Source: an uncultured bacterium
GTDB taxonomy: Bacteria > Bacillota > Clostridia > TANB77 > CAG-508
Assembly (NCBI GenBank): GCA_905214245.1
Contig: CAJMLO010000021.1
Span: 1 to 17,599, forward strand
Reading direction: 5' to 3'
Length of the DNA: 17,599 nt
In this document: positions 8,340 to 15,796 of the stretch, piece by piece
Numbering within the stretch: position 1 is the stretch's first letter
Layout: every line of letters starts with the position of its first letter
Made by a program: the position numbers and the translations under genes
The notes under the pieces: model-generated
Databases searched by the model: none
What the model saw: only the letters and a program-made list of their open reading frames with translations
Told to the model about the DNA's origin: nothing

Positions 8340-9194
8340 TCACATATCCAATTTAAATTCTTTTCCATTTAAATAATTTAATATATCAGCATCAGTAGTA
8401 AACACAAACTTTAAAGAATAGCTTGTAAGTTGCTGAAATTTATATCCAAATTTTTTATTTACCTGATTGTTCCCGTATTTTCCATCTCCTAAAATAGGAA
8501 GACCAATATGTGCTAGATGTGCACGGATTTGGTGTGTTTTTCCAGTGTGAAGAGTAACATCAAGAATACTATAATTTTCTTTTATATGTTTTTCTATTGT
8601 ATAATATGATGTTATAATTTTAGAATATCCTTTTTTTGGTTCATCTGAGATATATACCATAGATTTTTTGCTGTCTTTAAATAAATAAGCTGTTAGTGTT
8701 TGATTTTCCTTTTTTGGTATTCCATAAACTTTAGCTATATAGTGTTTTTTTATTTCATGATTTTTAAATTTATCTAATAAAACATTAAGAGCTTTTTCAT
8801 TTTTTGCAAATAGAACTAGGCCATTTGTATTTCTATCTAACCTATGACAAGGTTCTATGTATGTGTGCGGATATATTGATTTTAGACATGATGTTAGTGA
8901 ATTTTCTCCAACAACTTCAATTTCTGATGGCTTATCTACCACTAAAATATTATCATCTTCATAGACAATATGTGGAGTTAGGGTATTTAGAAGAAGACTA
9001 TCTACAACATATATTTGTACTTCATCATCTAAATAAACAGGAATATCTTTGCTAGTACGTTTACCGTTTATCTTTATATCTTTTTGTCTAAATGCTTTAT
9101 ATAAAGTGTTTTTTGTAAGTGCTGGAAATGTATCAAATAATATTTTACTTACATTTTTTTTATCATATTTTTCTGTAACTTTTAGGCTTTGCAT
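8340..9194 (-). CDS. RluA-family RNA pseudouridine synthase
   Basis: This 284-residue enzyme isomerises uridine to pseudouridine in rRNA or tRNA. An N-terminal S4-like RNA-binding segment (about 15-65, containing LYKAFRQKDIKINGKRT) precedes the catalytic domain. The signature HRLDRNTNGLVLFAKN (117-132) carries the catalytic Asp120. The later family motif HTGKTHQIRAHLAHIGLPIL (216-235) is intact, followed by GDGKYGN. The order S4, HRLDR, H-Q-I-R-H matches the RluA/RluC/RluD branch; the exact target uridine cannot be read from sequence. The start ATG is preceded by GAAAGGAT on the minus strand. It is convergent with ftsH and divergent from secG, and therefore probably monocistronic. Confidence 0.92.
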   Translation of the reverse strand: MQSLKVTEKYDKKNVSKILFDTFPALTKNTLYKAFRQKDIKINGKRTSKDIPVYLDDEVQIYVVDSLLLNTLTPHIVYEDDNILVVDKPSEIEVVGENSLTSCLKSIYPHTYIEPCHRLDRNTNGLVLFAKNEKALNVLLDKFKNHEIKKHYIAKVYGIPKKENQTLTAYLFKDSKKSMVYISDEPKKGYSKIITSYYTIEKHIKENYSILDVTLHTGKTHQIRAHLAHIGLPILGDGKYGNNQVNKKFGYKFQQLTSYSLKFVFTTDADILNYLNGKEFKLDM

Positions 9195-9396
9195 AATTTA
9201 ATCCTTTCGCAATTTGATAGATGTGATGTATAATTTAATATTTAAATTGTTTTATAAATGAATTTATTATTCTTATTAAATCTATCATAAAAATATATCA
9301 TAAATAAAAAAATGTCAATATTAAGTTAAAGAGTTAAGAAGTAATGGTTTAAAATTTATGAAATTGTAAGCAATATATAAGATTTAACTAAAAAGA

Positions 9397-9425
9397 TTGC
9401 ATTTTGATTTAATATATGATACAAT
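9397..9425 (+). promoter_or_regulatory. Sigma-A-type promoter of secG
   Basis: TTGCAT (9397-9402) and TACAAT (9420-9425) are separated by exactly 17 bp and lie 39 nt before the secG ATG. Each hexamer matches the consensus closely (TTGACA, TATAAT). Transcription would begin near 9432, after an in-frame upstream ATG at 9416, which rules that ATG out as a start. The rest of the 269-bp gap (9195-9396) is very AT-rich; I see no other element in it that I can support, although the rlu gene promoter must lie there on the minus strand. Confidence 0.75.
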
Positions 9426-9463
9426 TATGTTCGTTACAAAGAGATAAAGAAAGAGGGAGAATT

Positions 9464-9718
9464 ATGATAGGAATCATTAGAAACATTATACTAGTTATAT
9501 ATGCAATTGTTGCAATAGCATTAATTATATTGGCAACAATACAAACAAAGGACTCAAATGGAGCTTCTGGAACAATTACAGGTTCTTCTACAAATAATTT
9601 TTATGAGCAAAATAAAGGAAGAACTAAAGAAGGAAAGCTAAAAAAATACACAATTATTTGTGGAATTGTATTTGTTGTACTTGCAGTAGTACTTTCAATA
9701 TTATTCGTAATGAAATAG
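9464..9718 (+). CDS. secG: Preprotein translocase subunit SecG
   Basis: This 84-residue SecYEG accessory subunit has the SecG hairpin topology: membrane helix 1 (about 4-26), a short cytoplasmic Gly/Ser-rich loop (NGASGTITGSSTNNF, about 32-46) and helix 2 (about 62-82). SecG assists SecA-driven secretion by supporting its membrane cycle. The ATG at 9464 is chosen because GAGGGAGA (9453-9460) lies just upstream and the predicted transcript starts near 9432. An in-frame ATG at 9416 would add 16 polar residues and lies inside the promoter. secG followed by rnr is a conserved Firmicutes arrangement, which supports both calls. Confidence 0.93.
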   Translation: MIGIIRNIILVIYAIVAIALIILATIQTKDSNGASGTITGSSTNNFYEQNKGRTKEGKLKKYTIICGIVFVVLAVVLSILFVMK

Positions 9719-9729
9719 AGTTTACATAT

Positions 9730-9763
9730 AAAGGCATATATAATTTAAATTATATATGCCTTT
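9730..9763 (+). terminator. 34-bp perfect palindrome between secG and rnr (terminator or attenuator)
   Basis: The sequence from A9730 through AAGGCATATATAATTT and AAATTATATATGCCTT to T9763 is its own exact reverse complement. As RNA it would form a long AT-rich hairpin with a GGC/GCC clamp at the base, ending in TTTT (9761-9764). It lies 11 nt after the secG stop and ends 9 nt before the rnr ribosome binding site. It could reduce transcription into rnr, protect the secG 3' end, or act as an RNA-level control of rnr. The structure is certain; the role is inferred. Confidence 0.7.
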
Positions 9764-9782
9764 TGTTCATTTGGAGGTTTTA

Positions 9783-11648
9783 ATGAAGAAACATAAAAAA
9801 CAAGAAGAGAAAATTAATTTAATTAAATATCAAAAAGAAGACTTAACAATAGAAGGAAATACAGTTGTAGGAATTTTTAAGAATAGCAGAAATTTTGGAT
9901 TTGTTATACCAGATAACAAAAAAGTTATAGGTACAGATATTTTTATTTCAAAAAAGGATTTTAAAAAGGCAAAAAATAATCAAAAAGTTGTTGTTCAAGT
10001 TACAAAAATGCCAACAAAGGATAGAAAAGCTGAAGGCAAAATTGTTGAAGTGCTTGGAAGTGTTAACCAAGCTGGAATTGATATGATGTCTTTAATAAGA
10101 GAATATGATTTGCCATACGAATTTCCTGAAGCTGTAAAACATGAGGCAGAGAATATGGAAGAGGAAGTTTCTAAATCTGAAATATCAAACAGATTAGATT
10201 TACGCTTTGAAGAAATTTTTACAATTGATGGAGAAGATGCAAAAGATTTAGATGATGCAGTTCAAGTAAAGAAAACAGAAAATGGAACATATATACTTGG
10301 TGTTCATATTGCAGATGTAAGCCATTATGTAAGAGAAGATAGCTTTTTAGACAGAGAAGCTATCATAAGAGGGACAAGCGTATATATGCTAGATAGAGTT
10401 ATTCCAATGCTTCCAGTTGAACTTTCAAATGGAATATGTAGTTTAAATGCGGGAAAAGATAGACTTACTCTTTCTGTAATTATGGAAATTGATAAAAATG
10501 GAAAAGTCATTTCATCTGATATAAAAAAAGGAATAATCAAAGTAACTGAAAGAATGAGTTATAAAGGAGTACAGACTGTACTTGATAATTATGATAAAAA
10601 TATAAATGAGATTGAAGATGAAAATACAAAAGCTATTGTAAAAAAATATGAAAAATACAAAGAGCATTTTAAACAAATGGAAGAGCTTGCACATATTTTG
10701 AAAGAAAGAAGAGAAAAAGCAGGTAGCTTGAGCCTTGATATCCCTGAAACAAAAGTGATTTTAGATGAAGATGGTTATGCTATAGATATAACGAAATATG
10801 AACTTTGCTTTGCAAATGAAATAATAGAACAATTTATGCTTACAGCGAATGAAACAGTGGCTGAAAAGTTCTTCTGGCTTGAAGCACCATTTATATATAG
10901 GGTTCATGAAGAGCCAGATATGGAAAAGGTGACAGAGCTTAATAAATTTTTATTTAACTTTGGGTATAAGGTAAAATGCTCAAAAGAAACTGTACATCCA
11001 ACAGCATTTGAAGAAGTTTTAAGAAAAATAAAAGGTACTAAAGAGGAAAGAATAGTATCAAATTTAATACTTCGAACTTTAAAAGTTGCAAGATATGAGG
11101 CTGAAAATTTAGGACACTTTGGTATTGCTAGTAAATACTATTGTCACTTTACATCACCTATAAGAAGATATCCAGATTTATTTATTCATAGAATTATATC
11201 AAAATATATAGAAGAAAATTATCAACTTTCAGATGATGAAATAGAAAAATATAGGGGACAAGCAGAGAAATATGCAAAACAGTCATCTGATAGAGAAAAG
11301 ATCGCACAAAAAGTTGAAAGAGATAGCGTGGATTTGAAAATGGCAGAATATATGCAAGATAAAATCGGAAATGAATATGATGGAATTATTTCAAGTATTA
11401 CTTCATTTGGAGTTTTTGTTGAGCTTGAAAATACAGTAGAAGGTCTTGTAAGATTTGCAGACCTTGGAGATGATTATTTTATATATGATGAAGATAGAAA
11501 AACATTACTTGGAGAGAGAACAAAAATATTATACAAAATAGGTGACAAGATGAGAATAAGAGTCATTAGAGCTGATAAAGTGAGTAGACAAATAGATTTT
11601 GAAAAAATAGATGAAAAAGAAGAGGTGGAATCAACTGCCACCGAGTAG
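9783..11648 (+). CDS. rnr: Ribonuclease R (3'-5' exoribonuclease), short N-terminal form
   Basis: This RNB-family processive exoribonuclease degrades structured RNA and takes part in rRNA quality control and trans-translation. It has 621 residues. The order is one cold-shock domain (about 25-92, VGIFKNSRNFGFVIPDNKK), the RNB catalytic core with metal-binding acids in TIDGEDAKDLDDA (Asp149, 155, 157, 158), the later FTSPIRRYPDL motif (456-466), and a C-terminal S1 domain (about 529-608, containing GIISSITSFGVFVELE). The helix-turn-helix and first cold-shock domain usual in RNase R are absent, and there is no long Lys-rich tail. The ATG at 9783 follows GGAGG (9773-9777); an earlier in-frame ATG at 9756 lies inside the palindrome and lacks a ribosome binding site. 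It follows secG. smpB, often next in Firmicutes, is missing. The 3' end overlaps gerC by 18 bp, tail to tail. Confidence 0.95.
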   Translation: MKKHKKQEEKINLIKYQKEDLTIEGNTVVGIFKNSRNFGFVIPDNKKVIGTDIFISKKDFKKAKNNQKVVVQVTKMPTKDRKAEGKIVEVLGSVNQAGIDMMSLIREYDLPYEFPEAVKHEAENMEEEVSKSEISNRLDLRFEEIFTIDGEDAKDLDDAVQVKKTENGTYILGVHIADVSHYVREDSFLDREAIIRGTSVYMLDRVIPMLPVELSNGICSLNAGKDRLTLSVIMEIDKNGKVISSDIKKGIIKVTERMSYKGVQTVLDNYDKNINEIEDENTKAIVKKYEKYKEHFKQMEELAHILKERREKAGSLSLDIPETKVILDEDGYAIDITKYELCFANEIIEQFMLTANETVAEKFFWLEAPFIYRVHEEPDMEKVTELNKFLFNFGYKVKCSKETVHPTAFEEVLRKIKGTKEERIVSNLILRTLKVARYEAENLGHFGIASKYYCHFTSPIRRYPDLFIHRIISKYIEENYQLSDDEIEKYRGQAEKYAKQSSDREKIAQKVERDSVDLKMAEYMQDKIGNEYDGIISSITSFGVFVELENTVEGLVRFADLGDDYFIYDEDRKTLLGERTKILYKIGDKMRIRVIRADKVSRQIDFEKIDEKEEVESTATE

Positions 11649-11663
11649 TAGAGATGATTCCAC
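11625..11663. terminator. Possible shared bidirectional terminator at the rnr/gerC convergent overlap
   Basis: GTGGAATCA (11625-11633) and TGATTCCAC (11655-11663) are exact 9-bp inverted repeats with a 21-nt loop. On the plus strand the hairpin is followed by a T-rich run (ATTTGTGTTTATTTTTA, 11664-11680). On the minus strand it is followed by the T-rich complement of 11590-11624. It contains both stop codons, so each terminator arm is also coding sequence of the opposing gene. The loop is long, so strength is uncertain. Confidence 0.55.
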
Positions 11664-12863
11664 ATTTGTGTTTATTTTTACATCAAAAAATGAATTTTGA
11701 TAATTATCGAGCCAGTTATATTTTTGGAATTCAGATGTTGTATAAAATAGAGGAAAAGCATATTTGCCAAAATGATTTATATCTGACTTATACTCTTTTG
11801 AGGTTTTATATAAAAATTTCGTAATTTCAGTTTTTAAATAGTGGTTTGTCATTGCTGAAATTTCTTCAAATTTTTCCTCTGACATGTTAACTGATGAACT
11901 ATCAACAGATAATACCTTGGCTTCTAAATTTAATTCCAAATGAATAAGTGGAGAATTATTTATAATTTCTACTTTGACTTTGGGATTTTTTTTGTCATAC
12001 ACAAACAATGTTAATGGCTCTTTTTTGGGCTCTGATTGAGGAATAGAAACATAGCAACTTTCAATATCATTTGCAATTAAAGAATGATACAGTGTTTCAT
12101 CAGGAGTAAGCTCACCTACAAGCTTATCTGACTTAAATACAGCAAGACCCATGATTTCGGAGTTTTTGCTACTGCTATCTGAACTACCACTGTCTGACGA
12201 ATCAGAAGATGAAGATGTTTGTGTAGTAAAATTGGTTGAACTTCTTGAATTTTTAGTATCAACAAATCCAAGCATTGCTATTGGCTCACAAGCAATACAG
12301 GATAGGTCATTAAAGAAACTGCCGATTTTTGCATCTGAAGTATAGCCAGTATATTTACTTGAAGTAGGAGAAATTTCGTAAAACTTTGCAATTAAATTTT
12401 CCAGGCTAGGATTTACATTTTTGATAAAATCATTTGCAGTAGATTTACTTATAATTACATTACAGTTTGGACGAATTTGTACTTTGTTCATAAGGTTATA
12501 TGAAATATTAGAAATGCCTTTTTTGGCTATGTCTTCTGATATTACAACTGCTTTGCAATGAGAAAGACTTATTTCTTTACTTACATAAGTATTCATCAAA
12601 TTTATAGCAGAATCAAGAGTAGGGGCGTCAACAGAATTTATTATTATAGGAGCTGTTTCTGATGAAGGGGAATCTCCTCCAGATGAATTTGGCATAGTAA
12701 ATTGAAATGTTAATTTGTATGTGCTTGTTTCTCCTACATCAATTCCAAGAGCGATAAGGTATGCAAGGTCGTCAATGCTTTGCACACTGTATGAGCCTGA
12801 AAAAGGTATAGCAATACATAAAACGAAAATTATTAATATGATATATTTTATAAATTTACTCAA
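11631..12863 (-). CDS. Ger(x)C-family spore germination protein (C subunit), without the lipobox cysteine
   Basis: This is the third gene of a gerA-gerB-gerC operon. The 410-residue protein has an N-terminal hydrophobic segment (about 5-22) followed by SIDDLAYLIALGID (29-42), the conserved start of GerC proteins. A family block at about 98-140 includes AVVISEDIAKKGI and Arg131-Pro132. A C-terminal domain (about 237-405) resembles the family's third domain. GerC subunits are normally lipoproteins on the outer face of the forespore inner membrane and work with GerA and GerB in nutrient sensing. Here the expected lipobox SGC reads SGS (Ser22-Gly23-Ser24), so lipidation looks impossible and the segment may be a plain anchor. 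A Ser/Asp-rich low-complexity linker occupies 214-236. The start is TTG at 12863, overlapping the gerB end by 8 bp, with GAGAGGTG about 10 nt upstream. Confidence 0.88.
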   Translation of the reverse strand: MSKFIKYIILIIFVLCIAIPFSGSYSVQSIDDLAYLIALGIDVGETSTYKLTFQFTMPNSSGGDSPSSETAPIIINSVDAPTLDSAINLMNTYVSKEISLSHCKAVVISEDIAKKGISNISYNLMNKVQIRPNCNVIISKSTANDFIKNVNPSLENLIAKFYEISPTSSKYTGYTSDAKIGSFFNDLSCIACEPIAMLGFVDTKNSRSSTNFTTQTSSSSDSSDSGSSDSSSKNSEIMGLAVFKSDKLVGELTPDETLYHSLIANDIESCYVSIPQSEPKKEPLTLFVYDKKNPKVKVEIINNSPLIHLELNLEAKVLSVDSSSVNMSEEKFEEISAMTNHYLKTEITKFLYKTSKEYKSDINHFGKYAFPLFYTTSEFQKYNWLDNYQNSFFDVKINTNVESSLLLGGS

Positions 12864-13977
12864 TTACAGTACGCACCTCTCTTTCTACATTTTTTTTCTT
12901 ATGTTTATTTTTAAGATATGCAAACAGCAATAATGCAAGGCTTATGATAAAGACCAAAATTAAAACAATCCATTGATATACATTTGTTTTCAAGAAGCGG
13001 CTTTGATTATAATTTGGTACAATAAGTGAGCATATAAAAGTCAGGATAGAAAATAGATATACATTTGCATAATGATATTTGAAATGAGTTAGCTTTTTAA
13101 ATATAGATGTCATAAGGCTTACTAAAATGCTTAAATATGAAAGAATTGATATAATCCATATAAGCAAAAATATTGAGTCTAACCTTTGAAAAAATCTACC
13201 AAATTCTATAAACCTTGATGCAATATAAAGAGGTAGCATTTCATCTGTTGTAACTATTGCTGGGAATATAAATAGTAGTGTTGCAATGCTAAATATTAAC
13301 CAAATTCCAGAAAGTATAATTGATGTAAAAGCAACTTTTTCAAAATCATCTTCTCTTTTTAGATATGGTGGTACGAAATACAGTAGTGAAAGTCCAGCAA
13401 AAGCATATAAATTGCTTATTCCGCTAAAAAATGTTGTAACAATACCATTTCCAAAAAGAGGAAACATTTTGATGAAATCGAAATTGCTTATATTTGCAAA
13501 AAATATAAATATAATACTAAAAAGTATAATTGGCATAAATATCATATTACTTCTTATAATTGCACCAAAACCAAGTCTATTGCAAATTATGATTCCAGTA
13601 ATAAAAAACATTATAACAAATACAATAGGTGTTCTTCTAAAATATATTATTTTTAGGCTTTCACAAAAGCTTCTTAAAAAAATGCTTGCAGAAAAAAGAA
13701 AATATAGTAAAAATAAAATTCCAATAATAATTTTTAGTGTTTTTCCTCCAAGATATTCACTAATATCTAGAATGTCTTGATTAGGAAATTTTTTCATAAC
13801 AATTGTAATAAAATACACAATAATCAATGTTATGATTAGTATCATAATAATGTTTAATATAGATGATGAACCTGAAAAGTTAAGAATACTTTTAGGTAGG
13901 TTCATAATAATATGATTTATCATAATTGTTAAAATAAAGAAAATTGCTTCAATATTACTTATTTTTGTTGATGTCAT
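12856..13977 (-). CDS. GerB-family spore germination permease (B subunit)
   Basis: This 373-residue integral membrane protein of the APC-superfamily spore permease family (GerAB/GerBB type) shows about ten hydrophobic segments. The family-like motif FQRLDSIFLLIWIISILSY appears in the C-terminal third. B subunits form the nutrient-binding transport-like component of germinant receptors in the forespore inner membrane. The ATG at 13977 is chosen because AAAGGAGGA lies directly upstream of it and it overlaps the gerA TGA as ATGA. A further in-frame ATG at 14001 would lie inside gerA upstream of that ribosome binding site. It ends in a Lys/Arg-rich cytoplasmic tail (KNKHKKKNVEREVR). The next gene starts inside its last codons, indicating tight coupling. 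Confidence 0.92.
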   Translation of the reverse strand: MTSTKISNIEAIFFILTIMINHIIMNLPKSILNFSGSSSILNIIMILIITLIIVYFITIVMKKFPNQDILDISEYLGGKTLKIIIGILFLLYFLFSASIFLRSFCESLKIIYFRRTPIVFVIMFFITGIIICNRLGFGAIIRSNMIFMPIILFSIIFIFFANISNFDFIKMFPLFGNGIVTTFFSGISNLYAFAGLSLLYFVPPYLKREDDFEKVAFTSIILSGIWLIFSIATLLFIFPAIVTTDEMLPLYIASRFIEFGRFFQRLDSIFLLIWIISILSYLSILVSLMTSIFKKLTHFKYHYANVYLFSILTFICSLIVPNYNQSRFLKTNVYQWIVLILVFIISLALLLFAYLKNKHKKKNVEREVRTVIE

Positions 13978-15698
13978 AAATCCTCCTTTTTGTACTTCCA
14001 TTTCATACTTATATGTTTTTGAGTGTATTGTTTTTTAGGATCTAAATAGTTTGGCCTTTTTTCACGTCGCCAAATAGGTGGAATAAAATAGCCAGGAGCT
14101 TCTGAATCTTCCATAGGAGCAAATGAAACCATATAAGAAACACCAAAAGAGCGCAAGCTACAAAGTATTGTCATATATACAAATGTACCTATTGCAAGTC
14201 CCAAAAATCCTGAAATAAATGTAAGCATTAAAAATATAAATCTGACAAGTCTTAGGTGAAATCCAAATGAAAAATCAGGTATTGCAAATGAGGCAATTCC
14301 AGTTATAGCAACAATTATTATCAAAATAGGACTAACAATACTTGCACTTACAGCAGCTTGTCCTAAAACCAATGCTCCTACAATTCCTATTGTTGGTCCA
14401 ATAGGGGAAGGAACACGAAGACCTGCTTCACGAATAAGTTCAAAAGAAATCTCCATAACAAGAATTTCAAAAATTACAGGGAAAGGCACATTTTCACGTG
14501 ATGCTAAAATAGAAAAAAGAAGTTCTGTAGGTATTAATTCTTGATGAAAATTGGTCATAGCTATATAAAAAGCAGGTAAAAACAATGTGATACCAATAGA
14601 GATTAATCGTAAAAACTTTAAAAAGTTTGAAAATTGGAATTTTAAATTTGTATCTTCTGGAGAAGATACAAAATCGACCAAAGTCGCAGGCATAACAAGA
14701 CAGTATGGATTGCCATTAACAATTACAGCGACACGGCCTTGATATAAGTATTTTGTTACTTTATCAGGCCTTTCAGTAGACAAAATTTGTGGAATACTAT
14801 ATTTATTGTTTTCTGAAATAAGTTGTTCAAGTTGACCAGATGAAATTAGAGAATCAATATCTAAATTGTTCATCCTATATTTGACCTCTGCGACCAAGTC
14901 TGCATTTGCAATATCAGCAAGATAACATACTGCACAGTTTGTTTGACTTATTTTGCCAACTTTTATATTTTCTATAACCAAATTTTCACTATTAACTGCT
15001 CTACGAACAAGAGAAGTGTTTGTTCTGATATTTTCAACAAATGCTTCTTGTGGACCTTTAATAACAATTTCATTATTTGCAGAGTCAACGTTTCTTTGTT
15101 TAAAGCCTTTTACATCTATATCAAATGCAATATCAAGTGTATCTATAAATAATGCACAGTTACCAGAATTTACACCTGCAAAAATATCACTAAATTCGCT
15201 AAATTTGTTTATACTATTTTGTGGAAGCAGGCAATTTGAAATATAGCTTACTATGTCAAATTTGCGAACTTTTCTAACTGTAATATTATTTGTAACAGCC
15301 TCTGAAATAACATGATTTTGGTCACCATCAAAGGAATTTGCTGTATTTTTTAACATAAGAGGTTTTAAAACGTAATTGTTTATTAAATCTGTGTTAACAA
15401 GGCCATCTATAAAAAGTAAAAAAGCTTTATATTGTCTATTTCTGGCAGTTAAGTTAAATTCTCTAATTATAACATCACTACTAATCATAGAATTGTATTT
15501 AACTTTTACATATTCAAGATTTACATCAATACTTGTATAAATATTTTTTACATCATCAACTGATTTTTTTGAATCTATTTTTTCATCTGTGATATCTTTA
15601 TTTTGAATCATTGCTGTTTTATTGGGAAGAATAAATGTATATTTATCATCTTCATGAAAGCCAAGTACATCTTTTATAAATTTTTTTATATTTTCCAT
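13974..15698 (-). CDS. GerA-family spore germination protein (A subunit)
   Basis: This is the A subunit of a nutrient germinant receptor, located in the forespore inner membrane. The 574-residue protein has a large hydrophilic N-terminal domain (about 1-350), including FIDGL (96-100) and GRVAVIVNGNPYCLVMPA (321-338). A membrane domain follows (about 360-525) with the conserved ELLFSILASRENVPFPVIFE, ISFELIREAGLRVPSPIG and GALVLGQAAVSASIVSP stretches. It ends with a basic tail (about 540-574). It is somewhat longer than many GerA proteins, mainly at both ends. GAGGAT precedes the ATG on the minus strand. It is the first gene of gerA-gerB-gerC. SpoVAF is a related family, but the adjoining gerB and gerC make a receptor A subunit far more likely. 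The germinant cannot be deduced. Confidence 0.95.
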   Translation of the reverse strand: MENIKKFIKDVLGFHEDDKYTFILPNKTAMIQNKDITDEKIDSKKSVDDVKNIYTSIDVNLEYVKVKYNSMISSDVIIREFNLTARNRQYKAFLLFIDGLVNTDLINNYVLKPLMLKNTANSFDGDQNHVISEAVTNNITVRKVRKFDIVSYISNCLLPQNSINKFSEFSDIFAGVNSGNCALFIDTLDIAFDIDVKGFKQRNVDSANNEIVIKGPQEAFVENIRTNTSLVRRAVNSENLVIENIKVGKISQTNCAVCYLADIANADLVAEVKYRMNNLDIDSLISSGQLEQLISENNKYSIPQILSTERPDKVTKYLYQGRVAVIVNGNPYCLVMPATLVDFVSSPEDTNLKFQFSNFLKFLRLISIGITLFLPAFYIAMTNFHQELIPTELLFSILASRENVPFPVIFEILVMEISFELIREAGLRVPSPIGPTIGIVGALVLGQAAVSASIVSPILIIIVAITGIASFAIPDFSFGFHLRLVRFIFLMLTFISGFLGLAIGTFVYMTILCSLRSFGVSYMVSFAPMEDSEAPGYFIPPIWRREKRPNYLDPKKQYTQKHISMKWKYKKEDL

Positions 15699-15734
15699 TT
15701 TATCCTCGTTTCATTACAAAGTAACTTTTTTTCT

Positions 15735-15763
15735 TATTATCTCAAACTTTAGGTAAATTATTC
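15735..15763 (-). promoter_or_regulatory. Candidate sigma-G-type promoter for the ger operon
   Basis: Read on the minus strand, GAATA (15763-15759) fits the sigma-G -35 pattern GHATR. GATAATA (15741-15735) fits the -10 pattern CATNHTA at six of seven positions. The spacer is 17 bp, and the -10 ends 36 nt before the gerA ATG. Germinant receptor operons in Bacillus are sigma-G dependent in the forespore, which agrees with the match. Short motifs of this kind arise by chance in AT-rich DNA. Confidence 0.5.
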
Positions 15764-15796
15764 ATAAGGTGGAGAGTTATTGTTTAATGTGCTAAA

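Noticed and set aside
9231..9247. AATTTAA-TAT-TTAAATT inverted repeat as an operator for the pseudouridine synthase gene
   Set aside because: It is made only of A and T in a region where such repeats are common by chance; no independent support.
9416..9463. Upstream in-frame ATG extending SecG by 16 residues
   Set aside because: It overlaps the predicted -10 element and adds a polar stretch before the first helix; ATG 9464 has a good ribosome binding site and gives the normal length.
9756..9782. Upstream in-frame ATG extending RNase R by 9 residues
   Set aside because: It lies within the perfect palindrome and has no Shine-Dalgarno; GGAGG directly precedes ATG 9783.
13978..14001. Upstream in-frame ATG extending GerB by 8 residues
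   Set aside because: AAAGGAGGA lies between it and ATG 13977, which also forms the typical ATGA overlap with gerA.
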